This document shows positions 36,395-46,319 of a DNA stretch of 64,000 nucleotides, piece after piece. Every line of letters starts with the position of its first letter. Within the stretch, counting starts at the first letter, position 1. Source of the stretch: an uncultured Eubacteriales bacterium (GTDB taxonomy: Bacteria > Bacillota > Clostridia > Lachnospirales > Lachnospiraceae); contig OMYS01000005.1 in the NCBI GenBank assembly GCA_900315305.1, positions 1 to 64,000 on the forward strand, given 5' to 3'. The position numbers and the translations under genes were made by a program. The notes beneath the pieces are model-generated. The model was not told where the DNA came from, searched no databases, and was given only the letters and a program-made list of their open reading frames with translations.

Positions 36395-37405
36395 TTACGC
36401 TTCACGGATGTCCCGCACACTCCCGCCCTCCTGCAGGCTGAATGGGACCGTCTCATAGATCGCCGGCGTCTCCTCCTCGATGCACTGAATCAGAATCTCC
36501 GCTCCGCGCTCCGCCATGCGCTCCGTATTCTGCCAGATGGTCGTGAGCACCGGATTGCAGAACCGCGAAATCTCAATTCCATCGAAGCCTGTGACCGATA
36601 CATCTGCCGGCACCCGTTTTCCGTGATCATACAGTGCGCGGATCGCACCGATCGCCATGATGTCCGACATGGCAAAAATAGCCGTCAGATCCGGATTATT
36701 CTGCAGGAGCTTCTCCGTCGCGGCATAGCCCCCTTCAAATGAAAAGCGCGAATACGCGTACTGCTTCTGCATGTCAATTGCCTGCCCATGTCTCATAAAA
36801 GCAGCCTGGCAGCCCGAAAGGCGCATCAATGACGGCTTCGACTTCTGCGGGTCGCCTCCGATGATGCCGATCCGCGTGTGTCCCTTGTCAAACAGATAAT
36901 TGATCATGCAGATTGCCGCACCATAGTCATCCGTCGAAATACTTGAAAGGTTCGGCATATTCATGGAGTCCGCACTGTTCGTCACGAAAATAACCGGCGC
37001 ATCTCCGCCGCTCAGGAAATTGCACACCTCCGGATTGGAGCCGAGCATGACGAAGCCGTACGGCTTCTGCTCCTTCTGAATCCGGGCCGCCTCAGCGGTC
37101 TCGTCATCCTCCTCATCGATGTAGTACACAGAACAGCTGTAGTCCGCGTTCTCAAATGCAATCTGCATCCGCTCGAGAATCTCCTCGAAGAGCATATTCT
37201 GCCGGCCCTTGATGATGATCGCGATGCCCGAATGAGTCTGAATGCGGAGGCGCCTCGCATTTTCGTTCGGCTGAAAATTGTTTGCCTCCACGACCTCCAT
37301 GATCGCTCTGCGCGCCTTGTCGCTCACATTCGGATTGTTATTAAGTACCCGGGAGACGGTTCCGACACCGTATCCCGAGAGTCTGGCTATTTCCTTGATA
37401 GTCAT
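36395..37405 (-). CDS. LacI/GalR family transcriptional regulator
   Basis: 336 residues. The N-terminal helix-turn-helix TIKEIARLSGYGVGTVSRVLNNNPNVSDKARRAI (1-36) and hinge FQPNENARRLR are standard LacI features; the rest is a periplasmic-binding-protein-like sensor with the conserved GGDPQKS, YAATEKLL and IFAMSDIMAIGAIRAL segments. It likely represses a carbohydrate gene and answers to a sugar, but no target or operator could be matched. GGGGGTGG is upstream of 37405. The N-terminal extension to 37540 is not supported. Confidence 0.93.
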   Translation of the reverse strand: MTIKEIARLSGYGVGTVSRVLNNNPNVSDKARRAIMEVVEANNFQPNENARRLRIQTHSGIAIIIKGRQNMLFEEILERMQIAFENADYSCSVYYIDEEDDETAEAARIQKEQKPYGFVMLGSNPEVCNFLSGGDAPVIFVTNSADSMNMPNLSSISTDDYGAAICMINYLFDKGHTRIGIIGGDPQKSKPSLMRLSGCQAAFMRHGQAIDMQKQYAYSRFSFEGGYAATEKLLQNNPDLTAIFAMSDIMAIGAIRALYDHGKRVPADVSVTGFDGIEISRFCNPVLTTIWQNTERMAERGAEILIQCIEEETPAIYETVPFSLQEGGSVRDIREA

Positions 37406-37569
37406 AGGCCACCCCCGGTTTCTGCTGAAAATGAACACTCCCCTCGGCGAATATTTCTGTGCCTGAAGGCAGTGGCTGCTGCTCCTCATAATCATTCCAA
37501 AAAACCTCCCAGCCGCCGCAGCAGATGGAAGGTTATTCATCGTCTTATATCAGTTCTGAAAGCATCCGG

Positions 37570-38199
37570 TCAATGCGCCCTGCGCATGGCAAGCACATTT
37601 TTCAGGCTCTCCAGCACACTGACCATGTGATATTTCAGAACAAATGCCGCGTCATCATACTCGCTGCTGACGCTCTTCACGGTTTTCAGCATCGGAAGAA
37701 CGTAGGTCTCCGTCTCCTCAATATACTCAACCATTTTTTCGACGGAAAATGCATGCGCCATCGTCGATACATTGTTGCAGCGGTCAAGAGCCTTGATCAG
37801 AACAGCCGTGCTGTCTCCACGAATTCTTCTGTAATATTCCTCCGTCGCCTCCCGCTTGGTCATTCCCTCAGGAATACGGAACGTCAGAAGATCGACGAGC
37901 TCTCTCACCCGGCTGCTGAACGGAAGCTCCTCCGGGAGCACCCCGCAGTCCTCACAGACATCGTGGAGCAGGACCGCAGCCAGCGTTCTGTCATCACGGA
38001 TATGCAAGGCATGCGCATGACAGGCCATCATCAATGGATGAATAATGTACGGAACCCGCGCGCCGGAAGCCTGCCCGGCCTTTCTGTACTGGCCCTCATG
38101 CTTTTCTTTCATATAGACGAGGGCCTTCTGCGTCTCCACAAGATGTTCCGTTCTGGCAAATTCCTCCATACGGCGATACATGCTCATTTCCGAAAACAT
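37570..38199 (-). CDS. HD-domain phosphohydrolase
   Basis: 209 residues. An HD metal-binding domain of the RelA/SpoT-type hydrolase group: VPYIIHPLMMACHAHAL (first His), TLAAVLLHDVCEDCG (HD pair) and IKALDRCNNVSTM (late Asp). There is no synthetase domain. Could act on nucleotides such as (p)ppGpp, but this is not shown. The start at 38199 has AAGGA close by; an upstream GTG at 38277 would add 26 poorly conserved-looking residues. Confidence 0.75.
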   Translation of the reverse strand: MFSEMSMYRRMEEFARTEHLVETQKALVYMKEKHEGQYRKAGQASGARVPYIIHPLMMACHAHALHIRDDRTLAAVLLHDVCEDCGVLPEELPFSSRVRELVDLLTFRIPEGMTKREATEEYYRRIRGDSTAVLIKALDRCNNVSTMAHAFSVEKMVEYIEETETYVLPMLKTVKSVSSEYDDAAFVLKYHMVSVLESLKNVLAMRRAH

Positions 38200-38412
38200 C
38201 CTGTCCTTCAGAATCCAATCCGGGACAATCCACGCTTCCGTTTCCAATGCAGGAACCCTCCATGGCAATTGCCGCACCGCAAGGCCAGACTCAAAAGCTG
38301 CAAGACTGCACAGCCGTCAGGCGGCCGGTTATCTTCTCTATCCTCACTGTCTGCGCGCGTTCCAGGCCCTGCGCCTTCACCTGCCCGATTGCACAATTCA
38401 GTCAGCATATGC

Positions 38413-38895
38413 TCACTGTCTGCGCACGCGCGTACCCCTGCTGACGCGGACATACAGCAGTCTCGTAAACAGCATGGCGAGTATCGCGCCTATGACTGAT
38501 GGCCACGCAAGTCTCATCCAGTCTGAAAACCAGCCCGTATCGGTCAGAACATTGACAGCGAAAATAAGATAGAAGGATCCTATGATGTGAATGATATGGA
38601 GTGCAAATACAATGAAATAAAAAACTCTCGCGGCCTGATACTGTCTCAGTACAATCAGGTATCCCGCAATGATCCAGAACAGACCGAACGCGATCCACAT
38701 GGACGTGATCATCATGGAGATTTTATTTCCGAAGACAGAGCCATAGTAGATATGATCCCGGATCAGAGAAAATGGAACCATCGCCACTCCGATGAACATG
38801 CTGATCATCGCGATGGCAATCACTCTCTGTCTCGTTCTCCTCTGCTCAAGTTTATACTTCCTGTCAACAAGTGAACTGTTCGGTTCACGGCTCAT
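38413..38895 (-). CDS. Predicted four-helix membrane protein of unknown function
   Basis: 160 residues with a charged N-terminal 28 residues, then four membrane helices (around 30-50, 65-85, 92-115, 125-145). No family recognised. AGGAGG 8 bases before 38895. It may be co-transcribed with the HD gene below, though the 200-base gap contains no clear signal. Confidence 0.6.
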   Translation of the reverse strand: MSREPNSSLVDRKYKLEQRRTRQRVIAIAMISMFIGVAMVPFSLIRDHIYYGSVFGNKISMMITSMWIAFGLFWIIAGYLIVLRQYQAARVFYFIVFALHIIHIIGSFYLIFAVNVLTDTGWFSDWMRLAWPSVIGAILAMLFTRLLYVRVSRGTRVRRQ

Positions 38896-38925
38896 GCTGG
38901 ATTCCTCCTGCGCGTAATCTTTTTT

Positions 38926-39088
38926 GTAATTATTCAGCACCCCTTGGAAAACTGATGAAATCCGGACGGAGAGCTTGCTCGCCGGACGGTTTCAGAAGTT
39001 TTCCGAGGGGCGGACAAGCAGCGAAGCTGCTCTGTCCGTCCACAACGAGGAACGCGAAGTGTTCCGAGTCTGGGGTGCTGAATAGTTA
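38926..39088. repeat. Family A structured repeat, full-length, inverted orientation
   Basis: About 163 bp from GTAATTATTCAGCACCCC to TGGGGTGCTGAATAGTTAT. Hairpin 3 comes first here (arms CCTTGGAAAACT and AGTTTTCCGAGG), then hairpins 2 and 1. It fills the gap between the membrane protein gene and the Ig-like gene. Confidence 0.8.
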
Positions 39089-39161
39089 TTTTTATTCTAC
39101 ACTTCTCCGTAAAAATCCACAAGGGGCTTCCATGCGCGGGTTTCATCACGCTCTCCGCCGG

Positions 39162-39220
39162 GTTACTGTTCACACGCCATCCAAAGTCGCATGCGGTCGC
39201 GAATATCAGGGCGTTATCAA
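39162..39220. mobile_element. Family C (MITE) end fragment
   Basis: GTTACTGTTCACACGCCATC and TCGCGAATATCAGGGCGTTATC match the left part of the MITE at 31947. The fragment stops at the end of the Ig-like gene (39221). Confidence 0.6.
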
Positions 39221-42200
39221 TCATCGTGTCTTCCTCCGGAGCAGAAGCCACACAAGGAGGGCCGCTGCCGCCGCGATCGACGCGCAGAATCCGGCCCTGT
39301 TCATGATCCAGCGGAGCGCGGCATTGTCCGTGAGGACGACCCGCAGTGTCCGCACAGGACCTGTATTGCCCGCTTTGTCCGTAAGCCCCGCTCGGATTGT
39401 ATGCGCTCCGGGCGTATCAATCCGGAATGTCACGGACCCGTCACCGTTCATTTCCGGATTCTTCACCTGTCTGCCGTCAACCACAAGCTCCGAAAACTCA
39501 TCGTCAGGGCTCTCCCGGACAAGCGTGACAGCAAATGGCTCATAATAGATCTGCGCGCCGTGCTTCAGTCCGCGGACTGTCAGAGTCGGAGGCGTCCGGT
39601 CCAGCGTAAAGGACACCGGGCTCATCGAATCGCGGTTCCCGGCAGCATCTCTTGTATCGATATTAATGACGTATCTCCCGTCCTTTCTGATCCCTCCCGT
39701 CACCGTCAGCCTGTTTTTTTGGAACTTGTACGAGGTCTCTCTTCCATTGACCGTCACAGACAGCACCTTCACCGCATCGATATTGTGAAGAATAAACGCG
39801 GGCCTGAACAGACGGTTCGTGCAGGCATCCCGCATTTCCTCCTGGACGAAGGTAAAACTCGTCCCCGCCTGATTTTCTGTAAATGAGATGCTCTTCTCGG
39901 TCCGGTTTCCCGCGAGGTCCTCCGCCTGTGCCTTCAGCACATATAACCCATCCTTATCCAATGAGGACATGCGCACAAATCCGGTCGAGATCCCTTCCCG
40001 GATCACCCGGCTCTCTTCTCCCGGTCTCTGTCTCGACAAGGTGTACGACAGCGAGCTTCCGCTCATATTCGGGTCCGCGGCGCTGATCTCTATACTGACC
40101 GGCTCTCTGTTCGAGGATCGGTCCTTCACTCCGCTTATGGTCAGCTCCGGCTTCTTTGTATCAATAACAAATTCTTCTCCTGCCAGCGGCTTCGAGACAT
40201 TGCCGGCCAGGTCCGTCACCGTCCCGGACAGCCGGTATGCTCCGTCCTTTCTGAAGACGACTGTGCATTTTCCATCGGAAAATGAGATGCCCGCCTGGCC
40301 GGAATTGTCTCCTCCGCTGACGGTCAGCGCGTTCTCTCCGCCGAAATTCTCGTCCTCCACGGAAATAAAGCCGATTCTCGACGAATGAAAATAGCGGCCT
40401 CCCGCATGCTCCGTCCGGTCATACGCCAGCGTGATCCGGGGCGCCTTCGTATCGATAATGAACTCTCTCGGGGCAGCCCCGATGTAATCGGTCTTCGGCG
40501 ATTCATTTCCAGCGAGGTCTCTGCCGCTCACGGCGAGACTGTACCTGCCGTCCTCGCGAAAGGTGAGCGCAGATACCCATGTATTCGTGGGAATCACCCG
40601 CTTCCACACGCCCCGGACGGCGCCGGCGCCCGTATCAATCCTGATTCCTGACGGGTCAAAGCTTCGGTCAGAAACCGTAATCTCCGCTTTGCGCGCCTCC
40701 CGGAAATATTTGCCGTTCCTGGCCGTGTCATCCAGGTAACGGACCGAGACAGACGGCGGAGTCGCGTCGATCCGGAAATTCACGAAAGCCTCCGACTCAT
40801 TTCCGGCATGATCGCGGGCCTTAACGCGCACACAGACAGTCCCGCCTTCATGCTGTTTCGCGTCAATCGTCTCCGTGCGTGTCAGCTCAAAGCTGCGCCC
40901 TCCGAAGCGGTCCGCATCTCCCGCGCGGCGAAGAGCCTTTGTCTCCTTCTCAAGCACCTGGCCGTCCATCGATACCGTCATCGTCACGTCGCTGAGACCG
41001 GAACCGCCCTCTCCCTCGTACGGGTCCTTCACCCGCACGCGAACCGGAACACTTTCGTTGTACAAAGCGTATCTGCCATCACTGCCGGCCCCATCCGTCT
41101 CCACCCGCACGGAAACAGCCGGCCCCAGCACATCGGTGTCGGGCGGGTCCGCATCAAGGAAAATCTCAGGGGCACTTCTGAAAACCGTCTGATTTCCGGC
41201 CAGATCCGAGATGACAAATGAGGTCAGCCGGAACTGCTGCCTCCCTGTCTGCCGGAATTCCGCAGTCTGCCCGAAAGCATACCCTTCGCTCTGTCCCGAC
41301 AGAGAATTTGCGCGCGGCGAGGCCTCCACCCGCCAAGTCATGTGCACGGGCGAATGCTCCGAGCTGTCTGCTGCAAGACGCACGGATGCTGCCGTCTCCT
41401 TCCTGTATGGCTCCAGAACAGATGCGCCTCCGTCAGTCGATGCCGCGTAAAATGTACTTCCATTGCCTGAGATGCTGACCGTTCCCCGCGGAGCCTCCGT
41501 ATCGAGAACGATCGGAGCCGAATACAGAGGGCTGATCTCATTTCCTGCGCAGTCCCTGCCCGTGACCAGATACTGGAAGATCTCATTTGACCCCGCCGGG
41601 TCAGGTGACACGGTCTCTGTCCACGACGCGGACACTGTGCCCGGAAATCCATCGGGACGGCTGCCTGAGTGCGCCTTGTTTAATGCCTCCCACTGCGCCT
41701 CAAAATCGGACCACAGCTGTCCGTCGCCGGTTTTCAGGCCCGAGAGGTCCTCCGCCAGATAGTCTCCACTTCCAAATGTCACATCCGCATTGCTTCCGGT
41801 CACATTTCTTTGCGACGCCCGCCCGATCGACAGAGTCTCCCGCGCGATCGCCGTGTCATCCGTCACAGTCACACGCACAAGAAAAGCGCGGTTGAAATAA
41901 TACCGGTTTCCGGCGCCCTGCAGCTCCTGATTTGCGGATTCCGGCGAAATGACATTCACCGCGCAGACCGGTGCCGTCCGGTCAAGCACGAAGAATGCGC
42001 ACGCCTTGTCTGTGCCGCCGCTTATCTCCCTCCCTTCCGAATCCGAGTCTTGTGCAGGATGAGACCCGGCACGGTCTGTGCCGCCGCTTAGTTCCAGTCC
42101 TTCCGAATCCGGGTCTTGTGCAGGATGAGACCCGGCACGGTCTATGCCACCGCTTAGTTCCAGTCCTTCCGAATCGTCCGAGAAAGACCTCGTCACGCGG

Positions 42201-43513
42201 CCCGCGGAATCCTCCGCCGAGACTGTGATCCTCACCTCCCCGTCATTTAAGGAACGCAGCTCCTCCTCTGAAAATGAGATGCTGTACGACTGAGGATCCT
42301 CGTATTTCCCCGGAGTGCCGGGGTTCGGGTCTGAAGGGTTGCCCGAGGACGGGTCCGACGAGGTGCTCTGATCTGCGTCTGCGGACGTATTAGAGGACAG
42401 ACTTTCCGGATGACTCTGAGATGGATTCGACGAGGCTCTCTGATCTGCGTTCGTGGACGTGTCAGAGGACAGATTTTCCGGATGACTCTGAGATGGCTTC
42501 GACGCGGCGTTCTGATCTGCGTTCGTGGACGTGTCAGAGGACAGGTTTTCCGGATGACTCTGAGACGAATTCGATGAGGCTCTCTGATCTGCGTTCGTGG
42601 ACGTGTCAGAGGACAGGCTTTCCAGATGGCTCTGCTCCGGATCTGCCGAGGTATCTGGCGACGAATCTACCCCGGATCCGACGCGGGCAAGCCGCAGGAA
42701 AGCGACCGGCGGATCTTCCCTCCCCGGTTTCTCCCGCTCACCGAAATCCTCCGCGCATTTCGTCTCAAGCTCTCCGACCGTCGCCGTGCAGAGCTCCGGT
42801 CTGAGACCTGTCCCGGAAAATGTGATCGTGAGGCTCGCGGACCTGGCATTCGTGTAATAGCGTCCCAAATAGGGATGCGTCCCTGTCATAACCGCCGTAA
42901 TGACCGGAGCCTTTCCTGCATCTTCTGTATCTGCCTCGGAATGATCAGCCTCACCGGGGGCATCTTCAGAGCGGTCGTCTCCACCGGTGGGAGAGGAACC
43001 GTCTACAGAACGATCATCTCCGCCGGAGGGAGAAGAACCACCTTCAGGACTGTCGTCTCCGCTCGCGGGAGAAGAATCTTCTTCAGGACTGCCGTCTCCG
43101 CCCGCGGGAAAAGAACTGCTATCGCCAGTCAGGGAAGAAACATCCCCACTGTTCGAGGAGGAACTGGCAGCGCCGGTTGAAGAAGAAGTATTTCCTCCGG
43201 GCGCAGAGGGGGTATCCTCACCGGCCAAAGAAGCATTGTTCCCGCTAGTCGAAGCTGTACTGTCTCCGCCCGCTTCGGAGCGGTTATCTCCGCTCGGCAT
43301 AGAATGCCCAGTTCCACCTGCCATGGATAGACCATCATTCCCAGATGAATCTGCACGGCTTGCCCCGATACCACCTGCGCCGGATTCTGCGCTGCTTTCG
43401 TGAAGAGGCTCCGCGCCGGCAGAAAATACACATCCTGCTGTTACGCACACGGTGAGTACTGTGCTGAGCAGAAGTCTGTGCGCGCGGCTATATCGTCTTT
43501 TTCTCATTTTCAT
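39221..43513 (-). CDS. Large cell-surface protein with repeated Ig-like domains
   Basis: 1430 residues. Signal peptide (about 1-34, cleavage near SAGAEP), then about 160 residues of Ser/Gly/Asp-rich disorder with many SPxxGDD units, two sets of tandem repeats (four 24-residue units at about 288-385 with the core SQSHPENLSSDTSTNADQ, and three 22-residue units at about 450-510 with DSEGLELSGG), and about seven Ig-like domains joined by linkers such as LDRTAP, LDTEAP, IDATPP, IDTKAP. A C-terminal membrane helix (about 1400-1423) with basic tail RRKTR anchors it; there is no LPXTG. Probable adhesin or wall-spanning scaffold. It lies in the same direction as the kinase and phosphatase genes upstream. 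Confidence 0.8.
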   Translation of the reverse strand: MKMRKRRYSRAHRLLLSTVLTVCVTAGCVFSAGAEPLHESSAESGAGGIGASRADSSGNDGLSMAGGTGHSMPSGDNRSEAGGDSTASTSGNNASLAGEDTPSAPGGNTSSSTGAASSSSNSGDVSSLTGDSSSFPAGGDGSPEEDSSPASGDDSPEGGSSPSGGDDRSVDGSSPTGGDDRSEDAPGEADHSEADTEDAGKAPVITAVMTGTHPYLGRYYTNARSASLTITFSGTGLRPELCTATVGELETKCAEDFGEREKPGREDPPVAFLRLARVGSGVDSSPDTSADPEQSHLESLSSDTSTNADQRASSNSSQSHPENLSSDTSTNADQNAASKPSQSHPENLSSDTSTNADQRASSNPSQSHPESLSSNTSADADQSTSSDPSSGNPSDPNPGTPGKYEDPQSYSISFSEEELRSLNDGEVRITVSAEDSAGRVTRSFSDDSEGLELSGGIDRAGSHPAQDPDSEGLELSGGTDRAGSHPAQDSDSEGREISGGTDKACAFFVLDRTAPVCAVNVISPESANQELQGAGNRYYFNRAFLVRVTVTDDTAIARETLSIGRASQRNVTGSNADVTFGSGDYLAEDLSGLKTGDGQLWSDFEAQWEALNKAHSGSRPDGFPGTVSASWTETVSPDPAGSNEIFQYLVTGRDCAGNEISPLYSAPIVLDTEAPRGTVSISGNGSTFYAASTDGGASVLEPYRKETAASVRLAADSSEHSPVHMTWRVEASPRANSLSGQSEGYAFGQTAEFRQTGRQQFRLTSFVISDLAGNQTVFRSAPEIFLDADPPDTDVLGPAVSVRVETDGAGSDGRYALYNESVPVRVRVKDPYEGEGGSGLSDVTMTVSMDGQVLEKETKALRRAGDADRFGGRSFELTRTETIDAKQHEGGTVCVRVKARDHAGNESEAFVNFRIDATPPSVSVRYLDDTARNGKYFREARKAEITVSDRSFDPSGIRIDTGAGAVRGVWKRVIPTNTWVSALTFREDGRYSLAVSGRDLAGNESPKTDYIGAAPREFIIDTKAPRITLAYDRTEHAGGRYFHSSRIGFISVEDENFGGENALTVSGGDNSGQAGISFSDGKCTVVFRKDGAYRLSGTVTDLAGNVSKPLAGEEFVIDTKKPELTISGVKDRSSNREPVSIEISAADPNMSGSSLSYTLSRQRPGEESRVIREGISTGFVRMSSLDKDGLYVLKAQAEDLAGNRTEKSISFTENQAGTSFTFVQEEMRDACTNRLFRPAFILHNIDAVKVLSVTVNGRETSYKFQKNRLTVTGGIRKDGRYVINIDTRDAAGNRDSMSPVSFTLDRTPPTLTVRGLKHGAQIYYEPFAVTLVRESPDDEFSELVVDGRQVKNPEMNGDGSVTFRIDTPGAHTIRAGLTDKAGNTGPVRTLRVVLTDNAALRWIMNRAGFCASIAAAAALLVWLLLRRKTR

Positions 43514-43544
43514 GACCTCCGTTCCAGGAAATGTAGAGCTTCTA

Positions 43545-43700
43545 GAAGAAAACCGGGCTGGCCCGCTACATAAGTAGGGCTTAATCAGCGTTTCCGGGCC
43601 TCACACCCTACGGATGGTTGGTATTGTAGCGTTTCATGGCAAGATTGGGGCTGGCTCACTACATGAGGCAAGCCTTCATAGAGCCTCAGCCCTCTTCGCG
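43545..43700. repeat. Degenerate family B hairpins
   Basis: Contains CGCTACATAAGTAGGGC-like, ACCCTAC...GTAGCG and CAAGATTGGGGCTGG motifs of the tandem arrays at 47.2 and 58.8 kb, in decayed form. It fills the gap before the Ig-like gene and slightly overlaps the small gene's 3' end. Confidence 0.5.
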
Positions 43701-43874
43701 GATTCTCTCCTCTGTGTGAACGATTACTGTGTGGCGCGTCAGAAGAAATCTCTCCTTTCGTGCGCAAAGCCCTCGGACCGCCTCCGGAATATTCAGATAA
43801 ATGAACAAAATCACTGCCGCGCCGGTTCCGCACGCAGCCAAACTGATTCCTGCATACAGCATGAATTTCAACAT
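43686..43874 (-). CDS. Small single-span membrane protein
   Basis: 62 residues: a membrane helix at about 4-27 (MLYAGISLAACGTGAAVILFIYL, read with its start) and a basic cytoplasmic-type tail with EAVRGLCARKERFLLTRHTVIVH. The start at 43874 is well placed 7 bases from GGAGG. No homolog recognised. It sits between the kinase and the Ig-like surface protein and may be part of their operon. Confidence 0.5.
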   Translation of the reverse strand: MLKFMLYAGISLAACGTGAAVILFIYLNIPEAVRGLCARKERFLLTRHTVIVHTEERIREEG

Positions 43875-44040
43875 CTTCCATCCTCCTTCCAAATCCTGCA
43901 GCTCGCAATTTTATCCGCTGGGCGCATCCGTCACAATCACATCACCGTCCTAGCAGCTCACACACTCCGTCTGATCATCCTCCGAGCTCTTCTCTGAGAC
44001 ATCAGAGTCCCGGTCACATTCATTGCAAAAGCTTATCCGA

Positions 44041-46275
44041 TCATCCTCCCAATCTCTCCCGAAGCGCCTCATAATTTGGCACAAGCTCCACATCCTTTTT
44101 TGTCTTCGCCAGCGCAAATTCTCTGGCCGCCTCGTCACCCGCTCCATGTTCGAGCAGATACTCGCAGAAGGCGAGATGGGGCTCTGCCTCGTCGGGGTAG
44201 CGCTCCGCGAGAGCTGCGTACATTTCACGGATGCGCCCGTCATTTTCCGTCGCCTCAGTAACCTCAGCCATCCGGAAATCGATGTCCCGCAGCTCAGCTG
44301 CGTCATTCGTCATGTCGCGAAGCTGCCCGTAATATGCGAGCGATTTCTCCGGATCCGCGGCGGCACTGTCGAGAGTCAGAGCCGTGTAATACTGAGCCGC
44401 CAGATTTCTGATAATCTCTCGGTACATGCCGTACACATCCTCACCCTCTGCGCTCAGCTCACCCGCGGACGCCACATATTCTCCGGCTTCGCTCCCAGTC
44501 CCATCGCCATCTCCGGCGCTCAGCTCACCCGCGGACGCCACATCTCCTCCGCCCGCACGCGCATTCTCATCTCCTGCCGCATATCCTTCCGCTGCCCTTT
44601 CATCCTCCATCAGCTGCTCCGCCTCCGCTCTCGCCTTCTCCAGCAGCGCGATGCTGCCCGCATAGGCATCTATATTTTCCGCCGCAAATGCACGGCGGTT
44701 CGTCACCCAGACGTCCGCGCAGAGCATATAGTTCCGGATCTTCTGTTCATTCAGAATCTGTCCGTCCTCGATTCTCTCAACATCCGCAAGGGCCTCCGCC
44801 ACCCCGGCAGGATTCATCCCCGAGCTTCCGCTGAGCGCTCCCGCCAGCGCCGCAAATGCCTTCGCCTCGGGCACCTTCTTCCCGTCAACCATCGAGTAAT
44901 ATCTGGCTGCCTTCGCAAAATCCGGGACAAATGAACTGCCCTCTCCGCCAAAATACAGCTCCGCCACCTCCGTCAGCACAGCGTCGCACCGGTCAATTCC
45001 GCCGACTCCCGCGTCGATCCGCGAGCACACTGCCGTCAGGCCGGCCCGGACAGAGTCGGTCTGGCGGCAGTATTCCAGGAGCTTCAGGTATGCTTCACTT
45101 CTTGATGGGTCGAGGTCGATCGCAGCCGTCAGACTGTCAAATGCATTCCTGTCGAACTGCCCTCTCTGCGCACTCTGCGCCGCAAGCCCCGACGCGGCAG
45201 TCATCGCAGTCATATAGTTGCTGCGCCGCTCCGAGACAAGAGACAAATGCGCACCGAGGCTCATCACAAGTCCGACAAGTGCCGCTGCCGCGGGCAGCAG
45301 AAACAGCGCGATCCGCCGGCGCCTCTCATTTGCCGCACGCACATCGAGCCTCGAGCAGTGGCGCAGCGCATCCGCGAGCTCCTCACAGGTCTGGTACCGC
45401 TCCGCAGGAGCATGCCTCATGCATTTTGCCACAATCATCCCGAGCCCCGGCGAAATATCCGGACGGGCGCGGCAGATGGATGCCATATCACATGGCGCAC
45501 CGTCAGATTTTTTCCCGGTCAGGAGATGATACATCGTCGCGCCAAGGCTGTAGATATCCGTCCGCGCGTCGCTCTGGCCGCTGCCGCCGAACTGTTCCGG
45601 CGCCGCGTACCCGATCGTCCCGAGACAGGTCGTATCGGCCGAGCCCGACCGCTTGAACTGGCGCGCAATGCCGAAATCGAGCAGCACGACTTCCCCGTCG
45701 GGGCGCAGCATGACATTGGACGGCTTCATGTCCCGGTAAATCACCGGCGGCTCCTGCGCGTGCAGGTATCCGAGTACGCCGCAGAGCTGAACCGCCCAGA
45801 AAATGACAAGCTCCTGCGGCTGCGCGCCCTCCTCCCGCAGCACATTTCCCAGCGACCGGCCCTCGATGTAATCCATCACGATAAAACAGGAGTCCTCCTC
45901 CCGGATCACATCGTAAATCCTCGGCAGCTGCGGATGACTGAGACGGCCCAGCATGGCAGTCTCCACCTGCAGACCTCGCCTCACAACATCATAATTCCGG
46001 TTTTCATCTCTCCGGACCTCCTTGAGCGCGCGCTCTGCCCCGCTGTCCAGATCAAGCGCCAGGTAGACGAAGCTCATCCCGCCCCTTCCGATCAGCCGGC
46101 AAATCCGGTACCTGCCCGCGACGACAGTCCCCGGCCGTCGCTCATTTTTCTCAATGCATGGATCCCCCTTCTCATCTCCGCCGTCAGAAAACCGCTTTTC
46201 CGCACCGGCATTCTCCAGATCCATGCCATCTACAGGCTTTTGCCCGTGCGCCGCATCGAAACTCGCCTCACCCAT
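44041..46275 (-). CDS. Transmembrane Ser/Thr protein kinase with a helical extracellular domain
   Basis: 744 residues. Hanks-type kinase domain (about 51-310): glycine loop IGRGGMSFVY (62-71), Lys85, catalytic YRDMKPSN (180-187, with Tyr in place of the His of HRD), DFG at 200-202, and GTIGYAAPEQFGG. One membrane helix (about 321-342) follows, then about 400 outer residues, helical and Ala-rich with repeat-like units (AIDLDPSRSEAYLKLLEYCRQ, AEPHLAFCEYLLEHGAG), reminiscent of TPRs, not PASTA domains. Start at 46275 has GGGGG 8 bases upstream; a GTG at 46323 overlapping the phosphatase stop is an alternative. Forms a reversible signalling pair with the PP2C gene. Confidence 0.9.
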   Translation of the reverse strand: MGEASFDAAHGQKPVDGMDLENAGAEKRFSDGGDEKGDPCIEKNERRPGTVVAGRYRICRLIGRGGMSFVYLALDLDSGAERALKEVRRDENRNYDVVRRGLQVETAMLGRLSHPQLPRIYDVIREEDSCFIVMDYIEGRSLGNVLREEGAQPQELVIFWAVQLCGVLGYLHAQEPPVIYRDMKPSNVMLRPDGEVVLLDFGIARQFKRSGSADTTCLGTIGYAAPEQFGGSGQSDARTDIYSLGATMYHLLTGKKSDGAPCDMASICRARPDISPGLGMIVAKCMRHAPAERYQTCEELADALRHCSRLDVRAANERRRRIALFLLPAAAALVGLVMSLGAHLSLVSERRSNYMTAMTAASGLAAQSAQRGQFDRNAFDSLTAAIDLDPSRSEAYLKLLEYCRQTDSVRAGLTAVCSRIDAGVGGIDRCDAVLTEVAELYFGGEGSSFVPDFAKAARYYSMVDGKKVPEAKAFAALAGALSGSSGMNPAGVAEALADVERIEDGQILNEQKIRNYMLCADVWVTNRRAFAAENIDAYAGSIALLEKARAEAEQLMEDERAAEGYAAGDENARAGGGDVASAGELSAGDGDGTGSEAGEYVASAGELSAEGEDVYGMYREIIRNLAAQYYTALTLDSAAADPEKSLAYYGQLRDMTNDAAELRDIDFRMAEVTEATENDGRIREMYAALAERYPDEAEPHLAFCEYLLEHGAGDEAAREFALAKTKKDVELVPNYEALRERLGG

Positions 46276-46319
46276 GTGCATATCCCCCGTCCATTGATTT
46301 GTCCCGCTCCGGGCTTGAG

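Noticed and set aside
36121..36441. 106-residue plus-strand frame after glgD
   Set aside because: It runs through a family A fragment and has no RBS or known motif.
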